A stretch of 64,000 bases of DNA from the NCBI GenBank assembly GCA_012840085.1, contig DUMB01000098.1, forward strand, positions 62,001 through 126,000, given 5' to 3'. Origin of the DNA: Clostridiaceae bacterium. Its GTDB lineage: Bacteria > Bacillota > Clostridia > Acetivibrionales > DUMB01. The notes below the pieces were generated by a model. The model had not been told where the DNA came from. It made no database searches and saw nothing but the letters and a program-made list of their open reading frames with translations. Positions within the stretch are counted from its first letter, which is position 1. The number at the start of each line of letters is the position of its first letter. Positions 1 through 10,919 of the stretch are shown piece by piece. A program made the translations under genes and the position numbers.

Positions 1-944
1 GCAAAGAACAGAAGGCAGATGACAAATTTACAATTGGTGTATGTATTTACAAATACGATGATACATATATGTCCTCTGTACGCCAGGCCATTGAGAAGGA
101 AGCAGCAGCTGTTCCAAATGTTGAACTTTTAATGAATGACTCCAAAGGTGATCAGGCAACTCAGAACGACCAGATTGATATCCTGATAGAAAAAGGTGTA
201 GATGCTCTTGCTATCAATATTGTTGATATCGGAGCTGTTCAGACAGTATTGGATAAAGCACAGGCTGCAAATATTCCGATCGTGTTCTTCAACAGAGAAC
301 CGGATGCAAATGTTCTTGCCAAGTATGACAAAGCACGTTTTGTCGGAACCAATCCCATAGAAGCAGGTATAATTCAAGGGGAAATGATGGCTGAGATCTG
401 GAATAACGGAGATTATGATACAAATGGTGACGGAGTAATGCAGTATGTAATGCTTATGGGTGATGCTGATAATCCGGAGGCTATAGCAAGGACACAGTAT
501 TCAATTGAAACTGTTGAGAAAAAAGGTATAAAGACTGAAGAACTTGGCATGCAAATATGCAACTGGGACGCTGATAAGGCTAATACAGCAGTATCTGCAT
601 GGTTTGCAAAAATGGGTGATAAAATTGAATTTGTAGTTGCAAATAATGACAGCATGGCTTCCGGTGCAATCGCTGCACTCCAGGCTGCAGGTTACAACTC
701 CGGCGACCCTGAAAAATTCATACCTGTAGTAGGTGTTGACGCAACAGAAGAGGCAAAGAATCTCATTAATAACGGATATATGTCAGGTACTGTTAAACAG
801 GATGCTGAGGGAATGGCTAAGGCAGTATTCCAGCTGTCATTCAATGCAGCTCAGGGTAAGGACTTCCTGGAAGGAACAAATTATAAGTATGATGATTCCA
901 ACATAGCTATACGTATACCATACCAGCCGTATTCAGGTAATTAA
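1..944 (+). CDS. mglB: Galactose/methyl-galactoside periplasmic binding protein, 5' truncated by the window edge
   Basis: The frame is open upstream of the listed ATG at 69 (KEQKADDKFTIGVCIYKYDDTYMSSVRQAIEKEA). Type-1 periplasmic binding fold (DALAINIVDIGAVQTVLDKAQAANIPIVFFNREP). Followed by an ATPase and a permease. Confidence 0.9.
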   Translation, partial: KEQKADDKFTIGVCIYKYDDTYMSSVRQAIEKEAAAVPNVELLMNDSKGDQATQNDQIDILIEKGVDALAINIVDIGAVQTVLDKAQAANIPIVFFNREPDANVLAKYDKARFVGTNPIEAGIIQGEMMAEIWNNGDYDTNGDGVMQYVMLMGDADNPEAIARTQYSIETVEKKGIKTEELGMQICNWDADKANTAVSAWFAKMGDKIEFVVANNDSMASGAIAALQAAGYNSGDPEKFIPVVGVDATEEAKNLINNGYMSGTVKQDAEGMAKAVFQLSFNAAQGKDFLEGTNYKYDDSNIAIRIPYQPYSGN

Positions 945-981
945 TGCAGCAAGCAATAAATTGCAGTATTAAATTTTGAAG

Positions 982-1023
982 TTAAATCGCACGATAACTT
1001 ATACCTGTTATCGTGCGATTTAA
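982..1023 (+). other. Perfect 17-bp stem, 8-nt loop, in the mglB-mglA intergenic region (transcript-stabilising or attenuating hairpin)
   Basis: TTAAATCGCACGATAAC (982-998) pairs with GTTATCGTGCGATTTAA (1007-1023). Confidence 0.75.
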
Positions 1024-1028
1024 AATAA

Positions 1029-2549
1029 ATGAAGATGGTGATGCATATAATGTCAGAAGCTCAATATGTTTTAGAAATGATAAATATTTGCAAGGAATTT
1101 CCAGGTGTAAAAGCGCTGGATAACGCCCAGTTAAAAGTAAGGCCGGGAACCGTTCATGCACTGTTGGGAGAAAACGGAGCCGGAAAATCAACTTTAATGA
1201 AATGCCTGTTTGGCGTTTATATTGAGGACAGCGGAGAGATATACATAAATGGAGAAAAAGTAAAGTTTTCAAGTCCGAAACATGCTCTTGATCATGGTGT
1301 TTCGATGGTACATCAGGAATTGAATCAGGTTTTGCAAAGAAGTGTAATGCAAAACATATGGCTTGGAAGATATCCTTGCAAGGGCATCATTGTTGATGAA
1401 AAAAAGATGTACAACGATACATTGAAGATATTCGAAGAACTTGGCATAAACGTAGATCCCCGCGAAAAGATAGGAAACTTGTCTGTTTCTCAACGCCAAA
1501 TGGTAGAGATAGCCAAAGCAGTGTCATATAATGCCAAGATACTGGTCCTGGATGAACCGACGTCTTCCCTTACACAAAAGGAAGTGGACCAGTTGTTTAG
1601 AATTATCAATATATTAAGAGACAAAGGTTGTGGAATAATATATATTTCTCATAAGCTTGAAGAGGTTCTTAAAATTTCGGATGAAGTTACAGTGATGCGC
1701 GATGGTAAATGGGTTGCTACATCACCGACGTCCGAACTTACTACTGACAAAATTATAAAATTAATGGTCGGACGAGAACTTACCAACCGCTTTCCTCCAA
1801 AAACAAATAAAATAGGCGGTGTACTTCTTGAAGTAAAGGGATTGACAGCAACATATCAACCATCTATACAGGATATTTCTTTTGAACTGAGAGAGGGAGA
1901 AATTCTGGGAGTTGCAGGACTTGTCGGATCAAAAAGAACAGAATTGCTTGAGACAATATTTGGAATTGCCCAACACAGCAGCGGTGAGATATATCTTCGA
2001 GGGAAAAAGGTGAATAATACAAATCCAAGGGTAGCTATAAAAAACGGCTTTTCACTGCTTACTGAAGAAAGACGGTTTAACGGCATTTTTGCAGGACTTA
2101 GTGTTAAATTTAATTCCACTATTGCGAATATAGATAATTACTGCAAATTTGGCGTAATGGATTCACGTAAGATTTCAAATGATACTGATTGGGTTATCAA
2201 CAACATAAAAGTTAAAACTCCGAGTAAAAAAACTCCTATCAGGTCACTTTCCGGCGGTAACCAACAAAAAGTTATAATAGGAAGATGGCTTTTAACAGAG
2301 CCGGAAGTATTACTGTTGGACGAACCTACAAGAGGTATTGATGTTGGAGCAAAATATGAGATATACCAGCTAATAATCAACCTTGCCAACAGGGGTAAGG
2401 GTATTATCATGGTTTCATCAGAAATGCCTGAGCTTTTCGGAATTACAGATAGAATCATGGTTATGTCTAACGGTCGGATAGCAGGTATATTTAAAACTTC
2501 TGAACTAGATCAGGAAGATATTATGAGACTGGCAACCAAGTACATATGA
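1029..2549 (+). CDS. mglA: Galactose/methyl galactoside import ATP-binding protein (two ABC domains)
   Basis: Walker [10 protein letters not shown], signature LSVSQRQ and LSGGNQQK, two ABC halves; ATG at 1050 is an alternative start. Confidence 0.92.
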   Translation: MKMVMHIMSEAQYVLEMINICKEFPGVKALDNAQLKVRPGTVHALLGENGAGKSTLMKCLFGVYIEDSGEIYINGEKVKFSSPKHALDHGVSMVHQELNQVLQRSVMQNIWLGRYPCKGIIVDEKKMYNDTLKIFEELGINVDPREKIGNLSVSQRQMVEIAKAVSYNAKILVLDEPTSSLTQKEVDQLFRIINILRDKGCGIIYISHKLEEVLKISDEVTVMRDGKWVATSPTSELTTDKIIKLMVGRELTNRFPPKTNKIGGVLLEVKGLTATYQPSIQDISFELREGEILGVAGLVGSKRTELLETIFGIAQHSSGEIYLRGKKVNNTNPRVAIKNGFSLLTEERRFNGIFAGLSVKFNSTIANIDNYCKFGVMDSRKISNDTDWVINNIKVKTPSKKTPIRSLSGGNQQKVIIGRWLLTEPEVLLLDEPTRGIDVGAKYEIYQLIINLANRGKGIIMVSSEMPELFGITDRIMVMSNGRIAGIFKTSELDQEDIMRLATKYI

Positions 2550-2567
2550 AGACAGAGGTGTATTGCT

Positions 2568-3587
2568 ATGAAGATTGGAAAAAATAACAGAAACATTGGA
2601 GAACTTTTGTTGAATTATTCCCTATACATTGTTTTAGGGCTGATGATAATTATTGTAATTATCATTGAACCAGGATTTATTTCGCTCAAAAACCTTACCA
2701 ATATACTCAGTCAGGCATCAACACGTGCAATAATTGCATTAGGAGTTGCCGGGCTGATTGTACTACAGGGTACAGACCTGTCGGCAGGCCGCATTGTCGG
2801 ATTAACAGCTATTATTTCAGCATCTCTTTTGCAGGACCCCAACTATGCTTCCAGAATGTATAAAGATTTACCTGCTTTGCCGCTGATTTTACCTGCTATA
2901 ATAGTTATTGTGGTTGGAGTTGTTTTTGGCGCGATTAATGGATTTGGTGTTTCAAAACTGAAACTTCATGCGTTTATAATAACATTAGGTACACAGTTAA
3001 TAGCGTACGGAGCATCCTGCCTTTATATTGACAGACCTCCTTTAGGCGCCCAGCCGGTTGCAGGATTGGATGAACGCTACACCAGGTTTGTACGGGGCGC
3101 TATAAATATTGGCGGTTTTGAATTTCCGTATTTGATTTTCTATGCGGCTATAATAGCAGTAATCATGTGGTTTATCTGGAATAAAACAAAGCTTGGGAAT
3201 AATATGTTTGCGATCGGCGGAAATCCTGATGCGGCAGCAGTATCCGGCGTAAATATCGTTAAAAATATTATGATAATATATATTATTTCAGGCTTTCTTT
3301 ATGGAATTGCCGGCTTCCTGGAGGCTGCCCGTATAGGTTCTACAACAAGCAATACCGGCTTGAACTATGAGCTTGATGCGATTGCTGCGTGCGTAGTTGG
3401 CGGCGTTTCCTTTTCCGGTGGTGTTGGTACAATACCGGGAGTTCTTATAGGAGTTGTTATCTTGCAGTTTATCAATTACGGTCTGACTTTCGTAGGAGTT
3501 AACCCATATTATCAGTTGATTATAAAAGGATTGATTATTATAATGGCCGTTTCAATAGATGTAAGAAAATATATAGTCAAGAAATAG
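2568..3587 (+). CDS. mglC: Galactose/methyl galactoside ABC transporter permease
   Basis: Multi-TM, RbsC/MglC-like (GLIVLQGTDLSAGRIVGL, ACVVGGVSFSGGVGTIPGVLIG). Confidence 0.92.
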   Translation: MKIGKNNRNIGELLLNYSLYIVLGLMIIIVIIIEPGFISLKNLTNILSQASTRAIIALGVAGLIVLQGTDLSAGRIVGLTAIISASLLQDPNYASRMYKDLPALPLILPAIIVIVVGVVFGAINGFGVSKLKLHAFIITLGTQLIAYGASCLYIDRPPLGAQPVAGLDERYTRFVRGAINIGGFEFPYLIFYAAIIAVIMWFIWNKTKLGNNMFAIGGNPDAAAVSGVNIVKNIMIIYIISGFLYGIAGFLEAARIGSTTSNTGLNYELDAIAACVVGGVSFSGGVGTIPGVLIGVVILQFINYGLTFVGVNPYYQLIIKGLIIIMAVSIDVRKYIVKK

Positions 3588-3779
3588 CAGCATTACTAAT
3601 TTTAGTTAAATCCAAATAAATGCGTAAATTGGATATATACTGTGCAGGATTCCATAAAAGCACAGTATTTGCTTTGTCAATTATTAATATAACGGTTATG
3701 TAAATAATCAACTTATTATAAAAAACTCAATGCGGAGCTTATGGCATTAAATCAAAACAGTTTGATAGTAATGGAGGTG

Positions 3780-5462
3780 ATGATGTTGATATTTGTTCCG
3801 ACCTTGAAAGCCAGGATGCTTCTGTGGTTCAGTGCCATTGTAATTATTATGGGAACTGTGAGTATAACTTCGTTTTTTATAATGCGGTCTTTGGTGCTGA
3901 GTTTTGACAATATGATTCAGGTAACAGTTGCAGCCAATGAAATCAACAATTCAGCGGCAAATATAGCATTGCATCTTAATAAATTTACTTATGACCGGGA
4001 AAACAAAGAGTATAAGGACAATGCTGCTTTAGAGTTTAAAAAAATAGATAATAATCTGGTAACTTTAAAAAGTCTTATTCACGATAATGACATATCCAAA
4101 CTGACAAATGCTGTGGAAAAGTTTTATAAATCGGCAAATGATGAGATGAATGTAGTTTTTGAAAGCACGTCTACCAGTGAAGCATTGAAGCGTACCGGAA
4201 ATGTAAAATCAATACTTGATTACATGAAGAGAAATGTTGATGAGCTGATTGAAAAGGAATTAAGCAGGCAAATAGTATTAAAGGAGCAACTCAGCAATAA
4301 GGCTAATGCAACAGGAGTAGCAGTGTTCGTGATTATTATAATTGTAAGCTTGATAAGTATAATGGGTTCGGCTGTCTATTCAACTAAAATCGGAGGAACA
4401 ATTTACCGGCTTTCCCAGTCGGCCCGGAGTATTGCAGACGGGAACCTTGAAATAAGTGATATAAAGATAAATTCAAAGGATGACGTTGGGGCATTGGCTC
4501 AAGCGTTTAATCAAATGGTTTCAAATCTTAAAGCGATAATAAGCAAAATCGATAAAACAAGCAAAGACGTTGCACACTCAGCCCAGTCTCTTATAGTAAG
4601 AGCACAACAGAGCCAAATGTCCATTGAGCAGATTGCTTCTGCAATCCAGCAGGTTTCAAACGGCGCTGTAGATCAGGCGGAGAAATCCGAAGATACCGTA
4701 GAAGTAGTAAAGAGACAGATAATAAGAAATCAAAAAATGTATGATGATTTCCGTGCCGTATTATCAACGTCAGCAAGGGCAAGTGAAGCTGCAGAAACCG
4801 GTAACAGAAAAGTTGAAAAACTGATTAATCAGATAAATATAATCTGTAAAAAGATAACCGCTACACAGAGCATTAGTAAATCATTGAAAGAACAGTCCAT
4901 GGAAATAAAAAAGATTCTGAATACCATAACAAACATTGCATCGCAAACTAATCTTTTAGCGCTTAATGCGACCATAGAAGCTGCAAGGGCTGGTGAACAC
5001 GGGAAAGGTTTTGCAGTTGTTGCTGAAGAAATACGAAAACTTGCTGAGGGTTCCGCGGGTGCGGCAAAAGAAATTTCGGAAATATTGAAAGAAATCCAAA
5101 ACCAAACTGAGCTTGTAAACGACAGTATGACTGAAGGGGTTGACGAGGTTATAGAAGGCACGGAAATTGCCGGTGAAGCAAGAAAGTCCTTTCAGGAAAT
5201 AGTCAATACAAGCAGGAATGTAGATACCCAGGTTAAAAGAATAACTGAGGAAATAGAAAAAGCAGTAAAAGAAATTCAAAAAGTAGAGGAAATGAGCAAA
5301 GTTATTTACGATGTGGCAAAGCAATTCATGGCCGGGAGCCAGGAAGTGGCAGCAGCCATTGAAGAACAGACTGCAGGCCAGGAAGAGATATCATCATTCG
5401 CTGATATGCTATCTGAACTGGCTGATGAACTCAGGAATATAGTCAGTAAATTCAGGTTGTAA
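3780..5462 (+). CDS. Methyl-accepting chemotaxis protein (TM, HAMP, signalling domain)
   Basis: Signalling core [46 protein letters not shown] precedes ATG 3780/3783; the ORF track starts at 3741. Confidence 0.9.
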   Translation: MMLIFVPTLKARMLLWFSAIVIIMGTVSITSFFIMRSLVLSFDNMIQVTVAANEINNSAANIALHLNKFTYDRENKEYKDNAALEFKKIDNNLVTLKSLIHDNDISKLTNAVEKFYKSANDEMNVVFESTSTSEALKRTGNVKSILDYMKRNVDELIEKELSRQIVLKEQLSNKANATGVAVFVIIIIVSLISIMGSAVYSTKIGGTIYRLSQSARSIADGNLEISDIKINSKDDVGALAQAFNQMVSNLKAIISKIDKTSKDVAHSAQSLIVRAQQSQMSIEQIASAIQQVSNGAVDQAEKSEDTVEVVKRQIIRNQKMYDDFRAVLSTSARASEAAETGNRKVEKLINQINIICKKITATQSISKSLKEQSMEIKKILNTITNIASQTNLLALNATIEAARAGEHGKGFAVVAEEIRKLAEGSAGAAKEISEILKEIQNQTELVNDSMTEGVDEVIEGTEIAGEARKSFQEIVNTSRNVDTQVKRITEEIEKAVKEIQKVEEMSKVIYDVAKQFMAGSQEVAAAIEEQTAGQEEISSFADMLSELADELRNIVSKFRL

Positions 5463-5897
5463 ACATAATGTATAAACTACAGATTATTTCCCAAAATGTT
5501 GACATATGTCAATTGGGGTATTATAATTTAAATAAATTGTTAAAAAATTATCTTAAGAATACATATTTAAACATATTTAAGAATAAATATTTAAGAATAC
5601 ATATTATTTATAACGGAGTAAATCATATGAATTATTATGTTGTTCTCTGTGTCTCAAAGTAATTCTGTTAAAATAAATAACTAAATTTTTCTATTTGTTG
5701 AAATATGCAATTAAATATATATGCATAAAATCGCGTCAGTAAATAAAGCAGTTTTCAGGCAATTTTCTGAAATCAAGTTCCGGATTTAAACCACACAATT
5801 GTTACATTTGTAAACATAATAAGGTAACTAATCAGCTGGGTGAACTGAATAATTACGGTTGCTAAGGTTTCTTCCTTGATAAAATACAAAGTTAAGG

Positions 5898-7541
5898 ATG
5901 ATGAATATGTATACACTTTTATTTGTTGAAGATGAATACAACGTAAGGAAAGCCATTATTAACACTATCGATTGGAGCAGCTTGGGATTTACAGTAATCG
6001 GTGAAGCTGAAAATGGACTTGAAGCAATAGATATAGTTGAAAAATGTAACCCAGATGTTATTATCACAGATATTAAAATGCCTTTTATGGATGGAATAGA
6101 ATTTGCGAAGCTGGTAAGAGAAATTAATCCTGTTACTAAGATTGTATTTTTAACAGGGTTTAATGAATTTGATTATGCTATAAGTGCTATTAAACTTAAT
6201 GTAATAGAATACCTGTCAAAGCCGGTATCTGCAGAAAAAATGAGAGATACGCTCATTTCCATTAAACAAAAATTGGATGAGGAGAGCAATAATTTAAGAA
6301 ATATTGAAATACTTAAACAAAACTATATCGAAAGTCTGCCAATAATTCGGACGGGCTTTTTGCTGTCACTAATAACAAGCTACACATCAAGTGCACAAAT
6401 CTACAATAATATTAAGAAACTTTCTTTAAATTTAAACGGTCCATGGTATCTCATATTTACTGTTAGGATTGACAGAGGATCAACCATAGATTTAAAGGGT
6501 ATTGACAGCATTGAAGATATTGATGTTATTTTCCCTTCATTGGTGAACATTGCAAAACGCGTATCTGATAAATATTTATTAAACGAAACATTTGAATATG
6601 GAGAAAATATCGTTACTATTTTATCTGACACTAAAGAAAACATAGAAAACTATGCTGAAATACTTATGCATGAGATACAGCAGAGCATTAACAAAAATTA
6701 TGGGTTACCGGTAATCATAGGCGTAAGCAATATGTTCAGAAATCTGGAGGAAGCCAAAAAGGAGTATGACAATTCTGTAACGGCACTGAGCTATTGTTCA
6801 CTTATGGGAACAAATAAAGCAATATATTTGCGCGATATTGAACCGGCAAAGGGAATTAAATTTGTTTTCGATGAGAAAAAAGAAATGGAATTCAGTTCAA
6901 TCCTTAAAACCGGAACAAAAGATAATCTATTCAGATTCATTTCTGACATATTTAATGACCTGGCTGCCAAGGGAGCAACATTCTCAGACTTTCAAATTTG
7001 CATAATTGAAATGATTACCACTCTGATAAAGACTGCACAGAATTCAATTTCAGACTTTACAGAAAAAATGGACATCAACATGAGTTTAATACTGGATATA
7101 TACAAAAGCCAGACAATAGACGAGGTACAATACAATTTTAAAAAGCTCTGCTGTAAGGTTATGGAATGTATTGACCTGGAGAGACAGGATATGACAGCAG
7201 TGCTGGTCAATAAGGGATACGAGTACATGAAATCCAATTATTCCGATCCTGAGTTGTCTTTAAGAACAGTCAGCAAATATCTTCACATAAGTTCAAATTA
7301 TTTCAGTATCATATTTAAAAGAGTAATAGGTGAACCATTCAAAAATGTTTTGATCAGAATACGTATGGAAAAGGCTTATGAGCTTCTTTCTGCAACAAAT
7401 ATGAGGATTCTGGAAGTTGCAAAAGAGGTTGGCTATAATGATCAACATTACTTCAGCTATTCATTTAAAAAGTATTTCAATATATCACCAAGTGAAATGA
7501 GAAGCAGGCGAAGCAATGGTATAGTGCTAGGAAAATTATGA
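5898..7541 (+). CDS. Response regulator, REC plus AraC-type HTH (YesN-like)
   Basis: N-terminal LFVEDEYNVRKAI..DVIITDIKMPFMDG; C-terminal AraC HTH (YLHISSNYFSIIFKRVIGEPF..YNDQHYFSYSFKKYFNISPSEMR). Confidence 0.9.
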   Translation: MMNMYTLLFVEDEYNVRKAIINTIDWSSLGFTVIGEAENGLEAIDIVEKCNPDVIITDIKMPFMDGIEFAKLVREINPVTKIVFLTGFNEFDYAISAIKLNVIEYLSKPVSAEKMRDTLISIKQKLDEESNNLRNIEILKQNYIESLPIIRTGFLLSLITSYTSSAQIYNNIKKLSLNLNGPWYLIFTVRIDRGSTIDLKGIDSIEDIDVIFPSLVNIAKRVSDKYLLNETFEYGENIVTILSDTKENIENYAEILMHEIQQSINKNYGLPVIIGVSNMFRNLEEAKKEYDNSVTALSYCSLMGTNKAIYLRDIEPAKGIKFVFDEKKEMEFSSILKTGTKDNLFRFISDIFNDLAAKGATFSDFQICIIEMITTLIKTAQNSISDFTEKMDINMSLILDIYKSQTIDEVQYNFKKLCCKVMECIDLERQDMTAVLVNKGYEYMKSNYSDPELSLRTVSKYLHISSNYFSIIFKRVIGEPFKNVLIRIRMEKAYELLSATNMRILEVAKEVGYNDQHYFSYSFKKYFNISPSEMRSRRSNGIVLGKL

Positions 7542-7595
7542 TTTAATATAGCCAGGCTATTATTGTATAACACCTTCCATATGGAGCGAGTCTAA

Positions 7596-9356
7596 ATGAT
7601 GTTTAAAAGAATGAAACCGTTATATAAAGGAAAGACAAGGAGCCTGCATTCTGTGCTGTCAATTTATATCAGCCTTTTTGCACTGGCTGCCATGATCTTT
7701 AGCGGAATGATACTGTATAACAAGTTTGTTACTGTATTAAGGGAGAATGCCATGACAAGTTCCGTGCAGTTGGTGGAGCAGGTCGCAAATACCATTAATA
7801 CTTATATAAAGGACATGACAGAAATTTCAGATTACATATTATACCACAGAAACACAAATTATACTTATAATAAGAAAGACTATATGTTAATTCTGCTTGA
7901 TACGGTATTAAAATTAAGAAATGATATTGTGTCATTTTCTGTGTATGATTCTGCAGGGGATCTTATCATGGTAGCACCGTTCAATAATAAGATAAAGCAA
8001 AATATAAAAATTGATGACCAATCATGGTATAAAAACATGAAAAAATATCATGGCTATTATAATTTTTCGCCGCCTCATGTTCAAAATCTTTTTGAAAATC
8101 AATATATTTGGGTGGTTACATTAAGTATATATGTAAACTTGCCTGAAAGCATGCTTCCGGCTCATTCAGTGCTGGCAATGGATGTCGACTTCAGCTCAAT
8201 AGACGAGTATTGCAGTAATGTTACAATAGGAAAAAGAGGTTACGTTTTCATTATGGATGAGAATAACAACATTATCTATCATCCTCAACAACAGATGCTG
8301 TATGCAGGTATCAAGCAGGAGGATATTGACTTTATAGCTGATAAAAAAGACGGTGCCTATGTTCATCCAAACGGAAACAATATTTTGGTAATATCATCGC
8401 TGAAGTACACAAATTGGAAGGTTGTCGGAATTACATACATGAGTGACATGCTTGAAGCACGGGATGATGCCATTGAATTCCTGTTAATCATGTTTGGCAT
8501 TGCATGCATACTTATTATTTGTATTTCAATGTTTGTTTCAATAAAAATATCAAAACCCCTTGCCAGCCTTAATGATGTTATGGATAATGTTGTATCGACA
8601 AACAATCTGGACATTCGCTCCAATGAGACCGGATTTTATGAAGTTGAACGCCTTTCACAATCATTTAACCATATGATTAATACGATAGAAAAACTAATGG
8701 AAAAAATAAAGAACGAAGAACAGGAATTAAGGAAGACGGAGCTTAAAGCTTTACAAGCTCAGATAAACCCGCATTTTCTTTACAATACACTTGACTCAAT
8801 ACTTTGGATGTGTGAGCAAAAAGACGGCCCTGGCGCTGTAAAAATGGTTACTGCCCTGGCAACCCTGTTTCGCATAGCTATAAGTAAAGGAAAGGAAATT
8901 ATTACTATAGGAGATGAGATTGCTCATGCAAAAAGTTACTTGACAATTCAACAAATCAGATACAGAAATCAGTTTGAATACACTTTTGATGTTGACGAAA
9001 ATTTACTATCATACAGTTGCTTGAAAATTACACTCCAACCTATTATAGAAAATGCCATTTATCATGGCATTGACAGAATGGTGGATAAAGGGCTGATAGA
9101 AATAAAAGTAAAGGATATGGGAGAAAAAATACTTATGCAGGTTATTGACAATGGGCTTGGTATGCCTGAAGAAGTGTTGGAGAGTATTCTCAGTTATGAA
9201 TCATCGGGTGGACATGGAATTGGTGTGAAGAATGTAAATGACCGGATACAGATATATTTTGGTAAAGACTACGGGTTACAAATTGAAAGCGAATTGGATA
9301 TCGGGACTTGTGTAAATATCTGGATTCCAAAAATTGAGGGTGATGTTAATATATGA
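7596..9356 (+). CDS. Sensor histidine kinase, YesM/LytS type (dCache, HAMP, HisKA_5, HATPase)
   Basis: ALQAQINPHFLYNTLDSI motif, QPIIENAIYHG, ATPase loop GLGMPEEV..GHGIGVKNVNDRI. Confidence 0.9.
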   Translation: MMFKRMKPLYKGKTRSLHSVLSIYISLFALAAMIFSGMILYNKFVTVLRENAMTSSVQLVEQVANTINTYIKDMTEISDYILYHRNTNYTYNKKDYMLILLDTVLKLRNDIVSFSVYDSAGDLIMVAPFNNKIKQNIKIDDQSWYKNMKKYHGYYNFSPPHVQNLFENQYIWVVTLSIYVNLPESMLPAHSVLAMDVDFSSIDEYCSNVTIGKRGYVFIMDENNNIIYHPQQQMLYAGIKQEDIDFIADKKDGAYVHPNGNNILVISSLKYTNWKVVGITYMSDMLEARDDAIEFLLIMFGIACILIICISMFVSIKISKPLASLNDVMDNVVSTNNLDIRSNETGFYEVERLSQSFNHMINTIEKLMEKIKNEEQELRKTELKALQAQINPHFLYNTLDSILWMCEQKDGPGAVKMVTALATLFRIAISKGKEIITIGDEIAHAKSYLTIQQIRYRNQFEYTFDVDENLLSYSCLKITLQPIIENAIYHGIDRMVDKGLIEIKVKDMGEKILMQVIDNGLGMPEEVLESILSYESSGGHGIGVKNVNDRIQIYFGKDYGLQIESELDIGTCVNIWIPKIEGDVNI

Positions 9357-10366
9357 TTAAGTTAAACAGAAATCTGCTGATTTTTGTTGTCTTGATAATT
9401 ATTGTTTATACTGTAATTATTGTTCTTGCTTCTTGCACACCGTCCGGTACTGAAGCCAACGTAAGCAGAAAACCTAAAGTTTTGGTGCTGGTAAAATCAA
9501 GTGGCTCCAAATTCTGGCAAACAGTTTTTGCCGGAGCAAAAGTTGCTGCAAATGAGTATAATATAGACCTCCAGTTATCTGCGCCTGAATCCGAGAAAGA
9601 CTATGAAACTCAAAATGAAATGATGGAAAAGGCTATCGAAGACAAGGTGGATGCAATAGTATTTTCTGCATGCGATTTTGATAATTCTGTTGAAGTAGCA
9701 GAGCGTGCTATTGATTCAGGTATTCCGATTATTATTATTGACAGCCAGATCAATACCGACAAAGTCCTGTGCACTATTGGAACTGACAATGTTGAAGCAG
9801 GCCGAATGGCCGGAAGGACACTAATTGAATATATGAACGGGAAGGCAAAGGTGGGAGTTATAAATTTTGAAAAGGGCAGTGCAAATGCTATGCAGAGGGA
9901 ACAAGGGTTTATTGAAAGTATGAAAGGCTATAATGAAATGGTAATAGCTGATATCAGATATAGTTACTCAAATGCTGAATCTCCAAAAAAAGCAACTATA
10001 GATATGCTTAGAGATCACCCTGATATTAATGCAATTGCAACGTTCAATGAATGGACGACTATAGGAGTGGCTAATGCTATTGATGAATTGGGATTGAAGG
10101 ATCAAATAACTGTAGTAGGATTCGATAACAATCCGGAATCAATAAAAATGCTGGAAGATGGAGTTATTGACGCCCTTATTGTACAAAATCCTTTTGCAAT
10201 GGGATATCTGGGAGTTCAATATGCAATTCAGGCAATTAAAAACAAAAATAATTTTGAAGACGTAGACACAGGTACTGTTGTAATCAACAGAGAGAATATG
10301 TACAATATTGAAAATCAAAAGCTGTTGTTTCCATTTTCCTATTCCAAGGATAAAAAGGAGGACTAA
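9353..10366 (+). CDS. Sugar-binding lipoprotein, type-1 periplasmic binding protein, translationally coupled to the kinase
   Basis: ATGA overlap with the kinase stop; lipobox-like VLASCTPSG; VLVKSSGSKFWQTVFAGAKVAANEYNIDL. Confidence 0.85.
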   Translation: MIKLNRNLLIFVVLIIIVYTVIIVLASCTPSGTEANVSRKPKVLVLVKSSGSKFWQTVFAGAKVAANEYNIDLQLSAPESEKDYETQNEMMEKAIEDKVDAIVFSACDFDNSVEVAERAIDSGIPIIIIDSQINTDKVLCTIGTDNVEAGRMAGRTLIEYMNGKAKVGVINFEKGSANAMQREQGFIESMKGYNEMVIADIRYSYSNAESPKKATIDMLRDHPDINAIATFNEWTTIGVANAIDELGLKDQITVVGFDNNPESIKMLEDGVIDALIVQNPFAMGYLGVQYAIQAIKNKNNFEDVDTGTVVINRENMYNIENQKLLFPFSYSKDKKED

Positions 10367-10774
10367 AAACTTAAACCAACCTATTATCATTTTTATCATT
10401 ATTATTTTTTATTTTGTGCAAAACCTTTATATCATGCTCAAAATACTTATTTTTTACTAACAATACTTATTATTACACTTATAATACATAATTTTATTAG
10501 TTTAAAAAATCTACTGTAAAACTAGAGAGTTTTTTTTAACTAACAGAGATAGAAATCGAATTCACTGTAAGTAATTTAATTGCTAATATATATTCAAAGA
10601 TGATTTTAGAAATAATATATTTTTTGTTATCCTATGTTTTTGTACTAATTATTATTTTGGATGAATTTGTGATGGAAAGTTTTACTGAATTTTTTAGTAA
10701 TTCTTAAAATTTAGTTCTCGTTCGGACTGTCTAGTGGTGCTTTAATTAATGACATTAAATGACATTATAAAAAT

Positions 10775-10834
10775 AGCACACTTAATAAATTCATGCTAAA
10801 TATTTTTAAAGCAGCTAAATTTATTAAGTATGCT
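10775..10834. repeat. Long inverted repeat upstream of the GH2 gene
   Basis: AGCACACTTAATAAATT (10775-10791) versus AATTTATTAAGTATGCT (10818-10834); 16/17 complementary. Confidence 0.75.
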
Positions 10835-10919
10835 TAATTTTATTATGCCTTTTTCTGTTGTTAACCATAAATTGTGACTGTTAACCGGTCTCAATATTAT
10901 TATATAGGAGGTATAAAGA

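Noticed and set aside
5468-5662. 64-aa ORF after the MCP
   Set aside because: AT-rich, no RBS and no recognisable protein features; overlaps the TTAAGAATA repeats.
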